64,000 nt of DNA from Enoplolaimus lenunculus (GCA_030248215.1 JASANG010004062.1:1-64000); one strand, 5' to 3'. Positions 45,135 to 56,508 are shown, numbered from the stretch's first letter. The notes: generated from the letters alone by a model not told the origin. Program-made: numbers and translations.

Positions 45135-45405
45135 TTAACCCCTTCTCACATTGAGTTGCCTATAGGCAACTTAGCGCAGTATATATACGTTAAATAGTAT
45201 ATATCGCACCGTGTTTATCAATAGCAACACGTATACATAGTACTAAATCACCACAAGATGTGAGAGCCCCCTCGGGCTCGAACGTCAAGCTCCTATAGCT
45301 GAGTGGAGATGGTACACGCCTCCCACTCCAGTAACTGGAGTTCGAATCCTAGCATAAAAGTAGGTCTCAGGGGAAATAGAAAATATTCATGTGAGAAAGG
45401 GTTAA
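45135..45405. mobile_element. TIR element containing a tRNA-like core (family I)
   Basis: TTAACCCCTTCTCACAT at the left and ATGTGAGAAAGGGTTAA at the right are inverted repeats (16 of 17). Inside are a GTTGCCTATAGGCAAC palindrome, a GCAACACGTATACATAG segment and a tRNA-like region at 45,290-45,358. Two further copies (45,432 and 51,194) confirm the unit. A TIR element with a Pol III-type core is an unusual combination. Confidence 0.8.
45290..45358 (+). other. tRNA-like segment inside family I
   Basis: CTCCTATAGCTGAGTGGAGA has an A-box-like TAGCTGAGTGG; GAGTTCGAATCCTAG matches a Pol III B box (GGTTCGANTCC type). Spacing between boxes (about 35 bp) is tRNA-like. Stems do not close into a good cloverleaf, so it is a tRNA relic, not a functional tRNA gene. 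Confidence 0.6.
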
Positions 45406-45431
45406 GCGAAAAATTTTCAGTTTACTATCTA

Positions 45432-45530
45432 TAACCCCTTCTCACATTGAGTTACCTATAGGCAACTTAGCGCAGTGTATATACGTTAAATAATATATAT
45501 CGCACCATGTTTAACAATTGCAACACGTAG
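45432..45530 (+). mobile_element. Family I element, truncated
   Basis: AACCCCTTCTCACATTGAGT through GCAACACGTAG only; the tRNA-like part and right end are missing. It lies 26 bp after the full copy. Confidence 0.75.
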
Positions 45531-45949
45531 TAGCCAAACGCAATGGTTTTCTTAGATTTATATGTATTTGAGGTGGAATGGTCGAGATGCTCCCTTAGAT
45601 CCGCCAATGGGCTTAGGCTTAAGCCTGAGGTTGTTGGGGGCAGTGTACGTGTGAATCAATTAATCAAAATCGATTCAGACTGAAGCCTATGCCTAAACCT
45701 AAGCCTAAGCAGCTTACGAAAATAGTAAACTCTGCATTGTGGATGGAAACTTTTGCCTTTTGACAAATTAATACTAGCGCGGTGCGGGGAGGTAACCAAG
45801 CATAGCATCGAAATGGCATCATTAAATAAATGCCTTCACACAGGTGTGGCGTAGTATGCCAGATGGCATGAGTCCTCCATCCTGGGACTCTCAAAACGTT
45901 TTTACTCAATATATCAACTGAGAAACTTATTATTTTTGACATAAGTAAT

Positions 45950-46026
45950 AATATATTATGTATATATATATATATTATATATATATTATATATTATATAT
46001 ATTATATATAATATTATATAATATGC
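45950..46026. repeat. (AT)n/(ATT) microsatellite
   Basis: TATATATTATATATATTATA-type run. Confidence 0.85.
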
Positions 46027-46282
46027 GACTCATTTTGATGAGTTCCCTGTCAAATTTGAGTTATCCTGATTAATTTCCAAGTTAAAGTATCTAAAATGCC
46101 TATTTTGTTAATTTCCTATACGTTACATATGGAACCAAATCGATTTAAGAATGTCGAAATTGTTCCAAACATACAGACCTGACACCCACGCTCTCCATAT
46201 AAATACGTATTATATATGTAAGTGTACTGAGCGGCGGATCCGGACTGGGATCAAGGATGGCGCTTGCTGCTCGACTTTCATC

Positions 46283-46410
46283 GGTAATTTTGTCATGATA
46301 AAATGGTAACATCCCTCCCTACGTTACAAATTTGAAACTTTTGTTCGACGGACATTGCGTTTGGCATTGCGTGCACCAACTGTCAGAAATTTCTGCATCT
46401 GCCACTGAGT
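46283..46410. mobile_element. Family L element, partial
   Basis: TTTTGTCATGATAAAATGGTAACAT-type segment through CTGTCAGAAATTTCTGCATC and GCCACTG. It abuts the family C copy at 46,414. Confidence 0.5.
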
Positions 46411-46413
46411 CAG

Positions 46414-46588
46414 CAGTGGCGGATCCAGGATCTCAAAACGGGGGGGGGCGCCAAAACTTCACAGGTAATAAACTTACTTTTGACCCGCACACAAACCACG
46501 AACTATTGTCACAAAATTGCTATATAATTTTTGTCGAGATGCTGTTGGGGGGGCCACAGCCGGGGTGTCCCCCATGGATCCGCCATTG
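46414..46588. mobile_element. Family C hAT-type MITE
   Basis: CAGTGGCGGATCCAGG to GGATCCGCCATTG, with the same ACAAACCACGAACTATTGTC interior as 35,892-36,060. An ACTGAGT repeat near both ends suggests an imperfect target duplication. Confidence 0.85.
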
Positions 46589-46848
46589 ACTGAGTGTATT
46601 GCTGTAGTTGTATTAATAATACGTACAATATCTACGTAACCTTGGCGTAAAAAATACGATAAAAACAGTAAAAAGTACCACATCGCTCGGGAGAGTTAAA
46701 ACACTCAAGGACACCGAGACAGAGAGATTGACGAGGGTCGTCAAAAAGCTAAAAAACTGTTTACCCTCGGTATTGTTGTTGTTGTTGTCGTTTGGTGACA
46801 GGGAGCGATAGCTCAGGGTGGCACACATGACAGTACAGGATTGGGGGC

Positions 46849-47015
46849 AGTGCCGGAGCTGGCCAGGGTTGGCTCCTCAAAATTTCGGGGTGGGGTCACG
46901 TGTGATGATCAAAATATTTGTCAACTTTTTTGGTTAAAATCTTGTTAAGGTGAGGGCCTCTGTTTGGGGTGAGCCCCACGAAATGGCAGGTATGGGGGGA
47001 GCTGCTCTGGCGCTG
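46849..47015. mobile_element. Family K element
   Basis: CAGTGCCGGAGCTGGCC to GAGCTGCTCTGGCGCTG. Its interior GATGATCAAAATATTTG and AAAATCTTGTTAAGGTGAGG also occur beside the 29-bp arrays in the palindrome arms. Confidence 0.8.
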
Positions 47016-47399
47016 ATCGGAGGGGGGTGAAGTGCGAGATGGATGTTTATAAAAAATTTAAAAATTTTAAAAAAGTTAGTTTTTCGAACGCTGCTATATA
47101 TAGCGTTGTTGTTTTTTCGTTTTGTTGCGCAAAGTTTTTTGTGTATTTTAAACGGGTACGTTTTTGTACGTACAGTTTTACTGTGGGTGGACATTTACAC
47201 AGGTAGGTAACAAGGGCTCGAGTTGGCAGGGTGGAACCAGAAAGATTGGAGAGACAGATGGTACACTTGCCTCAGGTGTCCTTAGACAGATGGAGCAACG
47301 TGTGCCGAGAAGTGGTGCCCTCAAAACCCAACAAGAATGCTCCTGCTCATTCATATTTTACTCCCACGTTTAATGTCAAAGCTTTGGTTGAGGGTCAGA

Positions 47400-47640
47400 A
47401 TCAGGCTTCGTCTTGGGTCAAGCCTTAGAAACAGGCTTAGGCTAGACGTAGATTAGCCTTTTCCTGAACCTAAGTCTAAGCCCAAGCCTATGGCTAAGGC
47501 ATGACCCAAGACAAAGCCTGACTGTAAGTCTAAGCCAAAGCTTTGGCTTTAAATGTGGGCGGAAAATATGAAAGAGCCGGAGCAGTCTGTATTTCCTGAA
47601 CCTAAGTCTAAGCCTAAGCTTGTGCGGAACCAATTTGACC
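47400..47640. repeat. Degenerate telomere-like hexamer region
   Basis: CCTTAGAAACAGGCTTAGG, CCTAAGTCTAAGCCCAAGCC and CCTAAGTCTAAGCCTAAGC units with GACCCAAGACAAAGCCTGA between them. It lacks the A or B ends. Frames across it have a leucine/arginine bias from the repeat. Confidence 0.6.
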
Positions 47641-48087
47641 AGGAGCCTCAGGTTCACAAAATATATTTTTCGTAAGCTCTTCCGGTAAAACCCTGCTACT
47701 GAATTTGAAACCTTCTCGAACCGAAGCCGCTGTCGCAAATAAAACAATACTGAAACCTTAACTGCTCTCTGACAGGGTAATCGTTACCGATACGTAAACG
47801 GTTTATTTCGAAGTAAAACCATTGCTGGTATCACTCCAATTCGTCGCCCGACAACTTGTAATCCGAAATTTCATCGACTCGGCAATTCATCGTGGTCCAT
47901 CATTACGTTTAGACTTGCTGCCTTTGTAGAAATTTTTGAAACAAAATTACCTTCTTAAGCGGTTCGGTTAAGATTTTGCAGTCAAAATTAGAAAATAACT
48001 TTGGCTAAAATTAGGTATGGCATGCAACTCTTGATTAAACAGACACCAGTTACGTAGTGCTTTTACTCGGCATAGTGTCTGTTCTGG

Positions 48088-48180
48088 TAGCGACCGGATG
48101 TGCGGTTCCGATTTCACGCCCAGCCAAAAACTGATATCCGTATCCGATTTCAGTATCCGGCACTCACCTACCGGACACTG
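48088..48180. repeat. Family V partial copy
   Basis: GTAGCGACCGGATGTGCGG, then ATATCCGTATCCGATTTCAG and CTACCGGACACTGG. Similar in style to 36,607-36,975. Confidence 0.4.
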
Positions 48181-48474
48181 GACGTAAACAACTGAATACA
48201 TATATATTAAGTATATTGCTTTGATTCCATATGCGGGCAAGTCAAAAGGGTTAAGCGTTTCTTTTTGAACCCCTACAATTGACATCGTGGAAGCGTGCTT
48301 GCACAGCAGTGGACTTGGCCCTACTATACCTTCATAGGGTCCTTTATAATCGTGCCTCTCCACAGGGTACCCTTGTTATTCGGTTACGGTCTGTTATTTA
48401 TGTTTATTTCACCTCATGTAAATTATGCAACTTCCACAATAACATGCGTACACCAGGTGACTTTTGAGGGGGTA

Positions 48475-48600
48475 GTGTTATGGACACTGAAGCCAAAAAG
48501 CTTCAGTATCCGGGACGTTGAAGCGAAAAAGCTTCAGTGGTCTGGACATTGAAGCCATTTTTGGCTTCAGCATGCTTCACACTGAAGCATATTCATTCTA
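48475..48600. repeat. Cluster of GAAGC/GCTTC hairpins
   Basis: TGAAGCCAAAAAGCTTCA, TTGAAGCGAAAAAGCTTCA and TTGAAGCCATTTTTGGCTTCA occur in a row, each a short perfect or near-perfect hairpin, separated by TCCGGGACG/TCTGGACAT. A fourth looser pair follows. Confidence 0.75.
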
Positions 48601-48682
48601 TTATTTTGGGCAGAACTAACTTGGTCCTCAGGATTTTTCGAGATTGTCAAGTCCATTAAACGAATACCCAATTTCAAGGGAC

Positions 48683-48852
48683 GCTAAACAGGATGGGTGG
48701 CTGACGCCCCCCAAGCCCTTCGCACTAAGCAGTTCTCATGCTGGAACGCCAAAACCACAGTCTAAAAGTACTTCCTTAAAATTTTAACTGTTCTAATAAT
48801 GAATTGCTCAGCAGAAGGGGTTTGAGGGGCGACAGTTTCCATCCTGCTTAGT
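48683..48852. mobile_element. Small TIR element (family S)
   Basis: CTAAACAGGATGGGTGG with GACGCCCCCCAAGCCCTTC at the left pairs with GGGTTTGAGGGGCGACAG and CCATCCTGCTTAG at the right, an imperfect inverted repeat of about 50 bp. Confidence 0.6.
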
Positions 48853-49358
48853 ATGTAAACAATTTGCAGGCGGTTCAGAGGGATACATCCACCCCCTGAG
48901 AAACCAGTTAAAATTTTCTATGTGGAAAAACCAATCATTTTCTTGGTTTTCTGAGCGTCTGTTGCATATTTGGGCAGTCTACGCTATTGGTCCGCTTTGG
49001 TCTCTTTTATGGACGGCCTCTAACGAGGACTTGTGGACTCTAACGGACATTAATTAGGGATACAGACTCCTGTTGACTGGGACTCAAAATAGAGGCCGAT
49101 CGAAGTGATCCCCGCCTTATTCGAGTCGCCACAGTATCTGCGTCTATAGCCTCTGTAATCGAAGCTATTACAATTTTAAACCTAACATAGCAGCCGCAAC
49201 TAAACCAAACCCGGAAGTAATAATGAGGCGTTCGTTTGAACACACCGCAATAGAATACGACCGAATGCTGGCGAATGTGATAAAAACATCCTTAAAAACG
49301 ATGCATTTAATAGCATATATTTAATATATAGGTATATATAATATATATAATATATATA

Positions 49359-49905
49359 TCAGAGCGCAACCGGAATTACAATTCACAGGAATCGGAACTG
49401 AAACCGGGATTAACAAAAATGCCGAAATCGGTTCCGGAACAGGAAAGTGAAAAATACATGCTACCGAAAAATTCGTTTTAATTTTTTTTGCTGTATATAT
49501 AAGGGTTGCGTTATAGTTTTTTTGACGTGCGGTGCCGTCTGGTGTCGTCCGTCACCCGTACAACTTCGTCCGTCACCAGTACAGCGCCGTCCGTCACCCG
49601 TACGGCGCCGTCCGTCACTGGGCGGTATCGGACACAAAAAACTCACGTACAATAACGTATGGTGACGCACGGTGCCGGACGGCGCCGTACGGGTGACGTA
49701 CGGTGCCGGACGGCGCCGCACGGGTGACGTACGGTGACGGACGGCGCCGTACGGGTGACGTATGATGACGGACGCGCGGTACGGATGACGCATAGTGATG
49801 GACGGCGCCGTACATCAAGTATAGCGCAACCCTTATTGGTAAAATAACCTAAGCTGAATTCAGGTATTTACTTTTAATCTGCAGTATATATACCTTTTCT
49901 TTTTG
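49359..49905. mobile_element. Family E element interrupted by a family G element
   Basis: AGAGCGCAACCGGAATTAC start, then the E interior up to TTTTTTGCTGTATATAT. The E sequence resumes after 49,834 as GGTAAAATAACCTAAG, matching E's GTGAAATAACCTTAG. The right end is lost. Confidence 0.65.
49501..49834. mobile_element. Family G element with GGCGCCGTACGGGTGACG units
   Basis: AAGGGTTGCGTTATAGTT at the left and AAGTATAGCGCAACCCTT at the right. Its left part carries CCGTCCGTCACCCGTACGGC units and its right part the complementary GGTGACGGACGGCGCCGTAC type, so the whole element is a large inverted repeat. Nested in family E. Confidence 0.85.
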
Positions 49906-50636
49906 GGGTCGGTCTTGTCAGCGTATTTTTGTCTTTAAGTTAAAACTGAGTGTGAATGAGCTTGTATCCAAGATTTAGGGTGAGTTGTGAAGAAGTCGCA
50001 AGTGAAGCAAGCTAGAAGCTATACATTGTTTCAGTATTATATACATCGCTCTGTAACAGTCCCAAAATGTTTCTTCATTCATGAACAGCGTCGTCTAAAT
50101 CACCAAACCGGAACCTCTCCCGGAACTTGGGTAACTGTGAAAATTTGCACAATTTTTATTATCATTAATTTTGAACTGATTAGGTTACGGAAATTGACTA
50201 TGAAGTTTTCCTTTGGACAGCGGAAGCAGGTAAAATTTTTTCGAAAATTTAACATTTATTAATAACTTCCGCGAGCGAAAAGCTAGGCGTAATTTTTTGT
50301 AAATTATGACACACAAAATGATTCGGATGAGGGGACGTGCCCCCCACGGCAACCCTCTCGGTACACCCCTGCATATTGGAAGTCCATTATACATTTAATA
50401 CATATAATAGTTTATAATTGAAATTTGAACTATGGGTGCAAGATATAACTACAGTAATACTAAACATTTATAGTCAACTGCAAAACAGGCAAACAAACCT
50501 ATTTCTGGGTTGGTTTGAACCAGGAGTAAGAAAAGTTCGCTGTTTAGGTTCACATTAGATTACCCTCATCCGAACGAGCGCCCGATGTTTAGATGATAAT
50601 CGCTCGGGCACCAGTATGCAACTGATCATTGTCAGT

Positions 50637-50763
50637 CTAGGTAGGAACCGGGACTTCAGACCTTTCGACTAAGCAGCTGGAACAGCGGGTTACGGGTGGT
50701 TGCGAACTAACGACCTACTGCGTGTCAGGCAGACGCTGTTACCACTGCGCCACGTAGCCCGCC
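50637..50763 (-). mobile_element. tRNA-derived SINE (family J)
   Basis: On the minus strand: GCGGGCTACGTGGCGCAGTG, an A-box-like region, CTGCCTGACACGCAG (an anticodon-like loop CTGACAC, formally GAC), and a B-box-like GTCGTTAGTTCGCAACCA. The body GTAACCCGCTGTTCCAGCTG and TCTGAAGTCCCGG matches the SINE in the palindrome, but the tRNA head differs. Confidence 0.75.
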
Positions 50764-51193
50764 TATCCAACTGCATTTTTCGTCGGCTATATGCTCCCGG
50801 CAAGCATACTACACAATGTGCATTGCATATATATTGCATATGCACTAGGACAAGCATGTCTCACATGCTTACAAATATCATATTGTGCGTTTCACTTGGT
50901 AAGTCGGTGCCCCTTGAAAACGCTGGGATTTGGTCCAATGGTAACGCGAGCTGGTACATTTTGCACCAATCAAGACGTATACATATTGTATAATCTTGGT
51001 TATAAAGTCATCAGCGAGTCTTGGCAAACCTAACTTACCCGCTTACAGCGAGAAAATTTAACTTACGGTTTACCATTAAAACCGTTTGAAAATTAGAAGT
51101 TTTTGGTTCATTGATTGACGTTAGAACTCTGGAGCCCCCCTGGCCGTCCGGTCAATCCGTAATGTAGTGGCTTTTGTACACCCCCTACCGCAT

Positions 51194-51420
51194 TTAACCC
51201 CTTCTCACATTGATTTGCTTGTAGGCAACTCAGCGCAGTGTATATACGTTAAATAGTATATATATCGCACCGTGTTTAACAATTGCAACACGTATACATA
51301 GTACTAATTTACCATAAGACGAGAGAGCCCCTTTGGGCTCGAGCTTCAAGCTCTTATAACTGAGTGGTGATGGTATACGCCTCCCACTCCAGTCACTATA
51401 TTTATTTGAGAAAGTGTTAA
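51194..51420. mobile_element. Family I element, third copy
   Basis: TTAACCCCTTCTCACATTGA to ATTTGAGAAAGTGTTAA, with GAGAGCCCCTTTGGGCTCGA and the A-box part of the tRNA-like core. The B box is deleted. Confidence 0.75.
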
Positions 51421-53044
51421 GGTTAAGCTTTAGATACGCTCAGGCTTAGGCTTAGGTAAAGGATTACATGAAGGTTAAATTAAAATAATTGGACACCGAA
51501 AAAAATAACGCTGGTTTCAGTTGTTGAAATACGATTGGTTCATTTGTTTTATTTTTCGACCTTAAATTACAACAAATAAGCGTTCAACATGACAATAAAT
51601 ACTTCAGCTTACCTTTAACGGCATAAAATCATCGTCGTTACATTAACAGAGTGAAATTATTACAGGAGTACGACGAGAATACGAGCAACAATTCGACGCA
51701 ACCAAACCTTTGTCAGGAGTTGTTAGTGAAACCATGGGAACAGGAGTGTTTCCATATTTTAATGCACAAAATTGGCCGGCTCCGGACTGCGGTACAGAGG
51801 TGAAAATGAGCATTAGTGTGAAGACAACGCTTGCGACAGGGTGGGATGAGTTATTACCGAAAGTTATTAATAGACAATTTCAGATATATATCTTATATTA
51901 CCGTAGTATATATAAGCCGATTTTCCACCATCGAACGTTGTTCTGAACTTGAGTTAAACATACGTTAGTGGGCTCATGGTTCAAACTTTTGGGAAAAATA
52001 ATCAGTCACAATGGGTGGTCACGCATCAAATGGTCGACCCACGTCAACCCCAATGCTTAGAAGAGTTATGACGTTTACGTGAGCTCATCTAAATCTGAAC
52101 TTCAGTTCAGTGAATTCAACGCAACGAACATAATAAACCCGTAGCGAAGTTGAATAAATCCGACGGCAATACAAGAGTTGAGTATTCGCTTTAAACATTA
52201 CCAGGACATGTCGAATCGACTAGATATGACATTAATGTTAATTTGGGCAATGTATCGTGGGTCCTATGGGTCAAATTCCATGGGTCACGGTGGGTCATGG
52301 CTCATCGGTGACACCCTGTGGCCGATTTTCATGTCCTCCGTCTTGAACGATAAATGATGGTAAGATTAATGAAGATAAAGATGTAGCAACATAGTGACAT
52401 TTGGTTTTTTTGTTAAATATTACCTCGGCAGGGTTACAAGAACCATTGTAAGCTAACGTAGACGGCGTTGTGGTGAACGATTTAGACTCACAACTACCTT
52501 TAGCTGATCAATATTTGACGCATAATGTGTCAATAGATGCCAATAATTAATAATTCTTGATGCATATTTACGTACCTAAAATAACATAACACATTATTAA
52601 TATATAACACCCTGTAATATATGTCAAATGTAATAAGAATGCATGATGTACAGTTTTCAGTTGGCATACACTTAGATGACGTTTTAGGCTAAGACTTAGG
52701 CATATTTATAAGCCTGTTTCAAACTTTCAGTCGAAACATTAATCAGCCCCACTGCCCGCTGCTCTAAAATGGTGAAAAAGGTTGAATCATTGAGCTCCTA
52801 CTTAGTGAACTTAGAACTTAAATTTAAAAATCATTCTACTAAAAGAATAATAATTGTCCTCTTAAGCACTGAACAAAATTATTTGTTCGTCGCAATTGTC
52901 TAGTTTTACTATTATAGGTTGTTGCTGTGGTAACATTAAAGTTTTTTCATAAATAACATAAAATCTATAATAGTCCAAAACAAACCTTTTTTGTTTAAAA
53001 TGGTAATTTTAAAAATTAAAACGATCAGTGATTAGAAGATGATT
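51421..53044. other. Stretch with no recognisable gene or element
   Basis: Contains a short TTAGGCTTAGG (51,440), and GGGTCA-rich sequence near 52,255-52,310 (GGGTCACGGTGGGTCATGG). Frames up to 78 codons have no recognisable motif. Confidence 0.4.
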
Positions 53045-53185
53045 TAGTTTTATTTATTTGTTATTTATTTGTTTATTTATTTGTTATTTATTTATTTATT
53101 AATTTATTTATTTATTTCTTTATTTGTTTATTCAGTTATTTATTTATTTGCTTGTTTATTTATTTATTTATTTCTATTTTATATT
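53045..53185 (+). repeat. (TTTA)n microsatellite
   Basis: About 140 bp of TTTATTTATTTG-type repeats. Confidence 0.9.
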
Positions 53186-53584
53186 AATGTAAAAAAAATT
53201 GAAATAAATTTAAACCGCTTACTTGAATGCAACAATAAAAACCTAACGGCAATATATTAATATTAAATATATACAAATATCTCCTATATTAATTTCAATC
53301 TCGGACAGTAATTCTCAACTGTGTGTTTCAGCTGCCTACCGCGAGTTAGTGACAAATTCAAAAACAAGCAAATTGAACCCAAGTGATGCGAGTTGCCGAC
53401 GGCACTCACCTACCAGTAGAACAAATCAAATGCGAAAAAATGTAGCAAATGTCCAATTATGCCATTCGATGTCAAACCGATAACACCGATTAACACCAAC
53501 TGGTGAAACGTGGTCATTTTCACATATTTAAAATTCGCTCAGCAATAGAGTAAACTAACGACTAAAATGTGTTACTTTTCGAAT

Positions 53585-53815
53585 ATTACCATCTAGAAAT
53601 TTCTGACAGTGTACGGGCTGGTAAATGTTAGGAAACGCAAGTTTTACTGTATGCCATATATGTGCTATTAGCAGCGAAAAACTGTAACAAAAGACCTTGT
53701 CGTTTTATCACAAATAAGATTTCTGACGGGTAAAATTGTAAGCTAGAATCCTTACCATTTTATCATACAAACTTTGCTGATGGGGGGCGTACGCCAGCCG
53801 CCAGCCACCACCCCT
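53585..53815. mobile_element. Family L element, longest copy
   Basis: AGAAATTTCTGACAGTG, GGGCTGGTAAATGTTAGGAA, TACTGTATGCCATATATGTG, then TTACCATTTTATCATACAAA and a G-rich end GCTGATGGGGGG. Ends are not resolved. Confidence 0.6.
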
Positions 53816-54187
53816 CTGGATTTGTTTATGTCCACATATTGTCATTGTACCTAACAGTTAATAATCTGAACATGTTAAAAAAATCAAAAAATTGAAAAAC
53901 TTTATACTTTTGACCAGATTTTAATCGGCTTTTAACTCCGTGCGAACCAAAACCAGCACTTAATATTGGAAATAAGTTTTCCATTTTTTTCGAACCTAAT
54001 CTAACATTAATAGAAGCTATTGTTTAAAATTTAGACTACGGCGTTTAGTGCGAGAATAATTGAAAAAATTATACTCAAATCGTTTGAAATGAAACCAGGA
54101 AGAAAACTCTGAAACCAGGTATATTTATTCAAGTGTGGAAGTTATTAGAACCTTGAATCATCGAAATCTAGGTCAAGGTTAATATGA

Positions 54188-54365
54188 ATGGCGTGACAGT
54201 AGTACATGCACATTCTTAAGCCTCAGCGTAAGGATAGTCCTATAAGTAGGCCTAGGTGTAAGCCTAAACAAAATCCGAAGCGAAAAACATAGTTTAAAGC
54301 TTACTCTATTGCAGTCCCGCAGAAAAACGGTGCGCCCGATCCACGCTACTACATTAAGGCCCTGA
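54188..54365. mobile_element. Family B element, decayed
   Basis: GGCGTGACAGTAGTACATGC, CCTAGGTGTAAGCCTAAAC, ATAGTTTAAAGCTTACTCTA and CAGTCCCGCAGAAAAACGG occur in family order; terminal sequences are worn. Confidence 0.6.
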
Positions 54366-54749
54366 ACGTTGCATGGGACGAATCATTGAGGACAACGTTC
54401 AAACACAAAGGGTATGCAAGAGGTAATCCTACTGGTTCCTGAAGGTCGAACCCATTGTCCCACTCGCCCGTTAAAAACGTTTCCATGAGGTTACGCCTTT
54501 CCGAAATAAACAGCTGGCTATATCCTATCGAACAACCTTTGCGAAATTTTCGTAAGTTTGGATTTTTTAATATATATTGAATCCGACTTATGAGCGTCAA
54601 TTTGAGCCGTATCTGAAACCGAATCCGAACTTTTGCCGCCCCGAATGCTATTGGTAAATTTGAGATTAGTAATATCACGGTCAATGTCAAGAACAGGTGC
54701 CTGCTCAAAGCGAAATCATAGGGAGACTGGGGAACTTAAATACTGGGAA

Positions 54750-54835
54750 GCTTAGACTTGGGATTAGGCTCATATATGTTCGGTTTAGGCTTAGGCTTAG
54801 GTTTACGATTAGGTTTAGACTTATGCTTAGTAGGC
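54750..54835 (+). repeat. TTAGGC-like tract
   Basis: GGTTTAGGCTTAGGCTTAGG followed by decayed GATTAGGTTTAGAC units; flanked on the right by CATGGTCCATTATTAC, possibly a family B end. Confidence 0.6.
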
Positions 54836-55035
54836 AAACCTTCGATTGTTTACATGGTCCATTATTACAAACGGGGTCCATGTATTACGAACGACATTTG
54901 TAATTTTGAGGCGAGTGAACCATGACTAACAACTACAGTAATCCAAACGCGCAAGCAAGACGCGATCACATGCAAATTGAAGATGCGAACACATTTCATG
55001 GTATGAACAAGGTAATATCGCCCGTATTAGGTTCA

Positions 55036-55200
55036 GGCCCGTAGCCAGCTCACCTATTTAGGGAGGGGCAAAATCTTTTCAAGACGGCCATTCAAGGCTT
55101 TTCAATGACTAATACAACCAAGATTGAAAATCTTCTAAGAGAGGCCAAAATTTTTCCAGAGGGGGTTGAGCCCCCTGCCCCCTCCTTGGCTACGGGCACG
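55036..55200. mobile_element. Family D element with near-perfect direct flanks
   Basis: GGCCCGTAGCCAGCTCACCT to TCCTTGGCTACGGGC. ATTAGGTTCA (55,026-55,035) and ATTAGGGTCA (55,201-55,210) flank it, 9 of 10 matching. Confidence 0.85.
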
Positions 55201-55389
55201 ATTAGGGTCACGGTATACTTGATCATGCGACGCCGTCCGGCGATGTCCTTTGTTTATCAACTGATATTTTGTACCGTGCGGTAATATACGAGCGTTGTGG
55301 TACCCCGTCTGACGGCATCAAAAGTATAGTGCCACTCTTCCTTTCAAGAGCGTATCTATTGTTGTCCTTCAAAACTGCCATAGAGCAGC

Positions 55390-55492
55390 CTTAAGCTGTT
55401 AGGCTAAGATTTAGTAAGGCTTATCCTTAGGCTGAGGCTAGGCGTAGCAAAACGCTTACACTACTGTTACGGGCTTAAAAGCAACATTAGCG
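55390..55492. mobile_element. Family A element, right half only
   Basis: Decayed hexamers (GGCTTATCCTTAGGCTGAGG) followed by ACACTACTGTTACGGGC and AAAAGCAACATTAGCG, the worn A right end. Confidence 0.55.
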
Positions 55493-55989
55493 ACTATTTA
55501 CGATATATAGTCGACCTTAGGCATATTTTTTACAAAATATTCTATTTCAGATGCCCTGAGAGACGACTTATACACTCCCGACCTAAAACCCTGACTATGC
55601 CGGGTGCTCTGTGACCCCACTTTTAGTGATATCTCTCAAAGATTCTCTGGTGGTGTTATTGAGCAGTCTGTATATAGCGATCCCGTGATTTACCACAACT
55701 CGTCCATCGAGCAGTTTGTCGACCGACAGGTTGCTAAATGCGGGGTTCATGTTATAACTGAGGCAGCCTGGAACACGTTACGCAATAATCTTAAACCTAA
55801 GCCAAAGCTATAAAGCGCAATAATAATGAAAATATTGTCGAGTCGACGATATTTAGGATTACAAGTTGTACGGCGACGAATTATCGTAATATCACTAAAT
55901 TGTGTTTATGTTTCAGGATCCGAAAATTCGACTGGTAAGTAGCGGATGTATGGCATTCATGGCCACGTATTACTGTAATGCGATCGTAT

Positions 55990-56095
55990 ATTTCTTCCCT
56001 ATGAAATGCAACAATCGGCCCCGTATGAGCACTTGAAGCAATTTGTGAACAAACGCTTTATTGATAGCGTGAACGCTGAAAAACTTCAATTGATA
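55990..56095 (+). pseudogene. Possible relic of a Ty3-like Gag segment
   Basis: A short broken segment whose translation includes APYEHLKQFVNKRF followed by a leucine-rich LQLI. In spacing it resembles the conserved YxxLKxxxxxRF...LQxL stretch of invertebrate Ty3/gypsy Gag proteins. It is short, non-functional and without LTRs, Pol or other parts in view. The match is from memory of the family and could be chance. Confidence 0.2.
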
Positions 56096-56199
56096 TCTTA
56101 GACCAACTTGGAAAGCTAAAAAACTTCAATTGATATCTTAGACCAACTTGGAAAGCTAAAAAACGTCAATTGATATCTTAGACCAACTTGGAATGTGAG
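56080..56199 (+). repeat. 40-bp tandem triplication
   Basis: Three near-identical 40-bp units containing CTTCAATTGATATCTTAGAC and CAACTTGGAAAGCTAAAA. The third unit diverges after CAACTTGGAA. Confidence 0.9.
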
Positions 56200-56508
56200 T
56201 TATCCCAGAACATCAATGATTGCCTACTCTTGGCCGAATCAAACAGTGGCGGTACGCCAAGACGTAGACAGGAAGATGATTTTAAACGACAGCACCATTG
56301 TTGAATTTTTGTACATTATTCTTAGATACGTTTTCAATTAGTAATACGCGAAACTTTCAATCTTTGAAAATTTCATTGAACGAAACCCTTCCATTTCCGA
56401 AAATCTGGCTAAGCTCACGGATGTAGGTTAATATTATGTTTGTAAGAATATACAATTTGGCATATGACCAACATGCCAATACTGTGTCGTGGTCGGTATA
56501 TATATGCC

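Noticed and set aside
45290-45358. Functional tRNA gene
   Set aside because: A and B boxes are present but the cloverleaf does not close and the segment is embedded in a repeated TIR element.
54349-54708. Minus-strand frame of 119 codons with a hydrophobic, signal-peptide-like start
   Set aside because: It begins at a TTG, not ATG, overlaps the end of a family B element and a CCGAACC-like fragment, and has no recognisable domain.
55557-55813. Plus-strand frame of about 70 codons preceded by an acceptor-like TTCTATTTCAG
   Set aside because: The codon pattern looks plausible but it has no ATG, no recognised family and lies beside decayed repeats; insufficient support for an exon.
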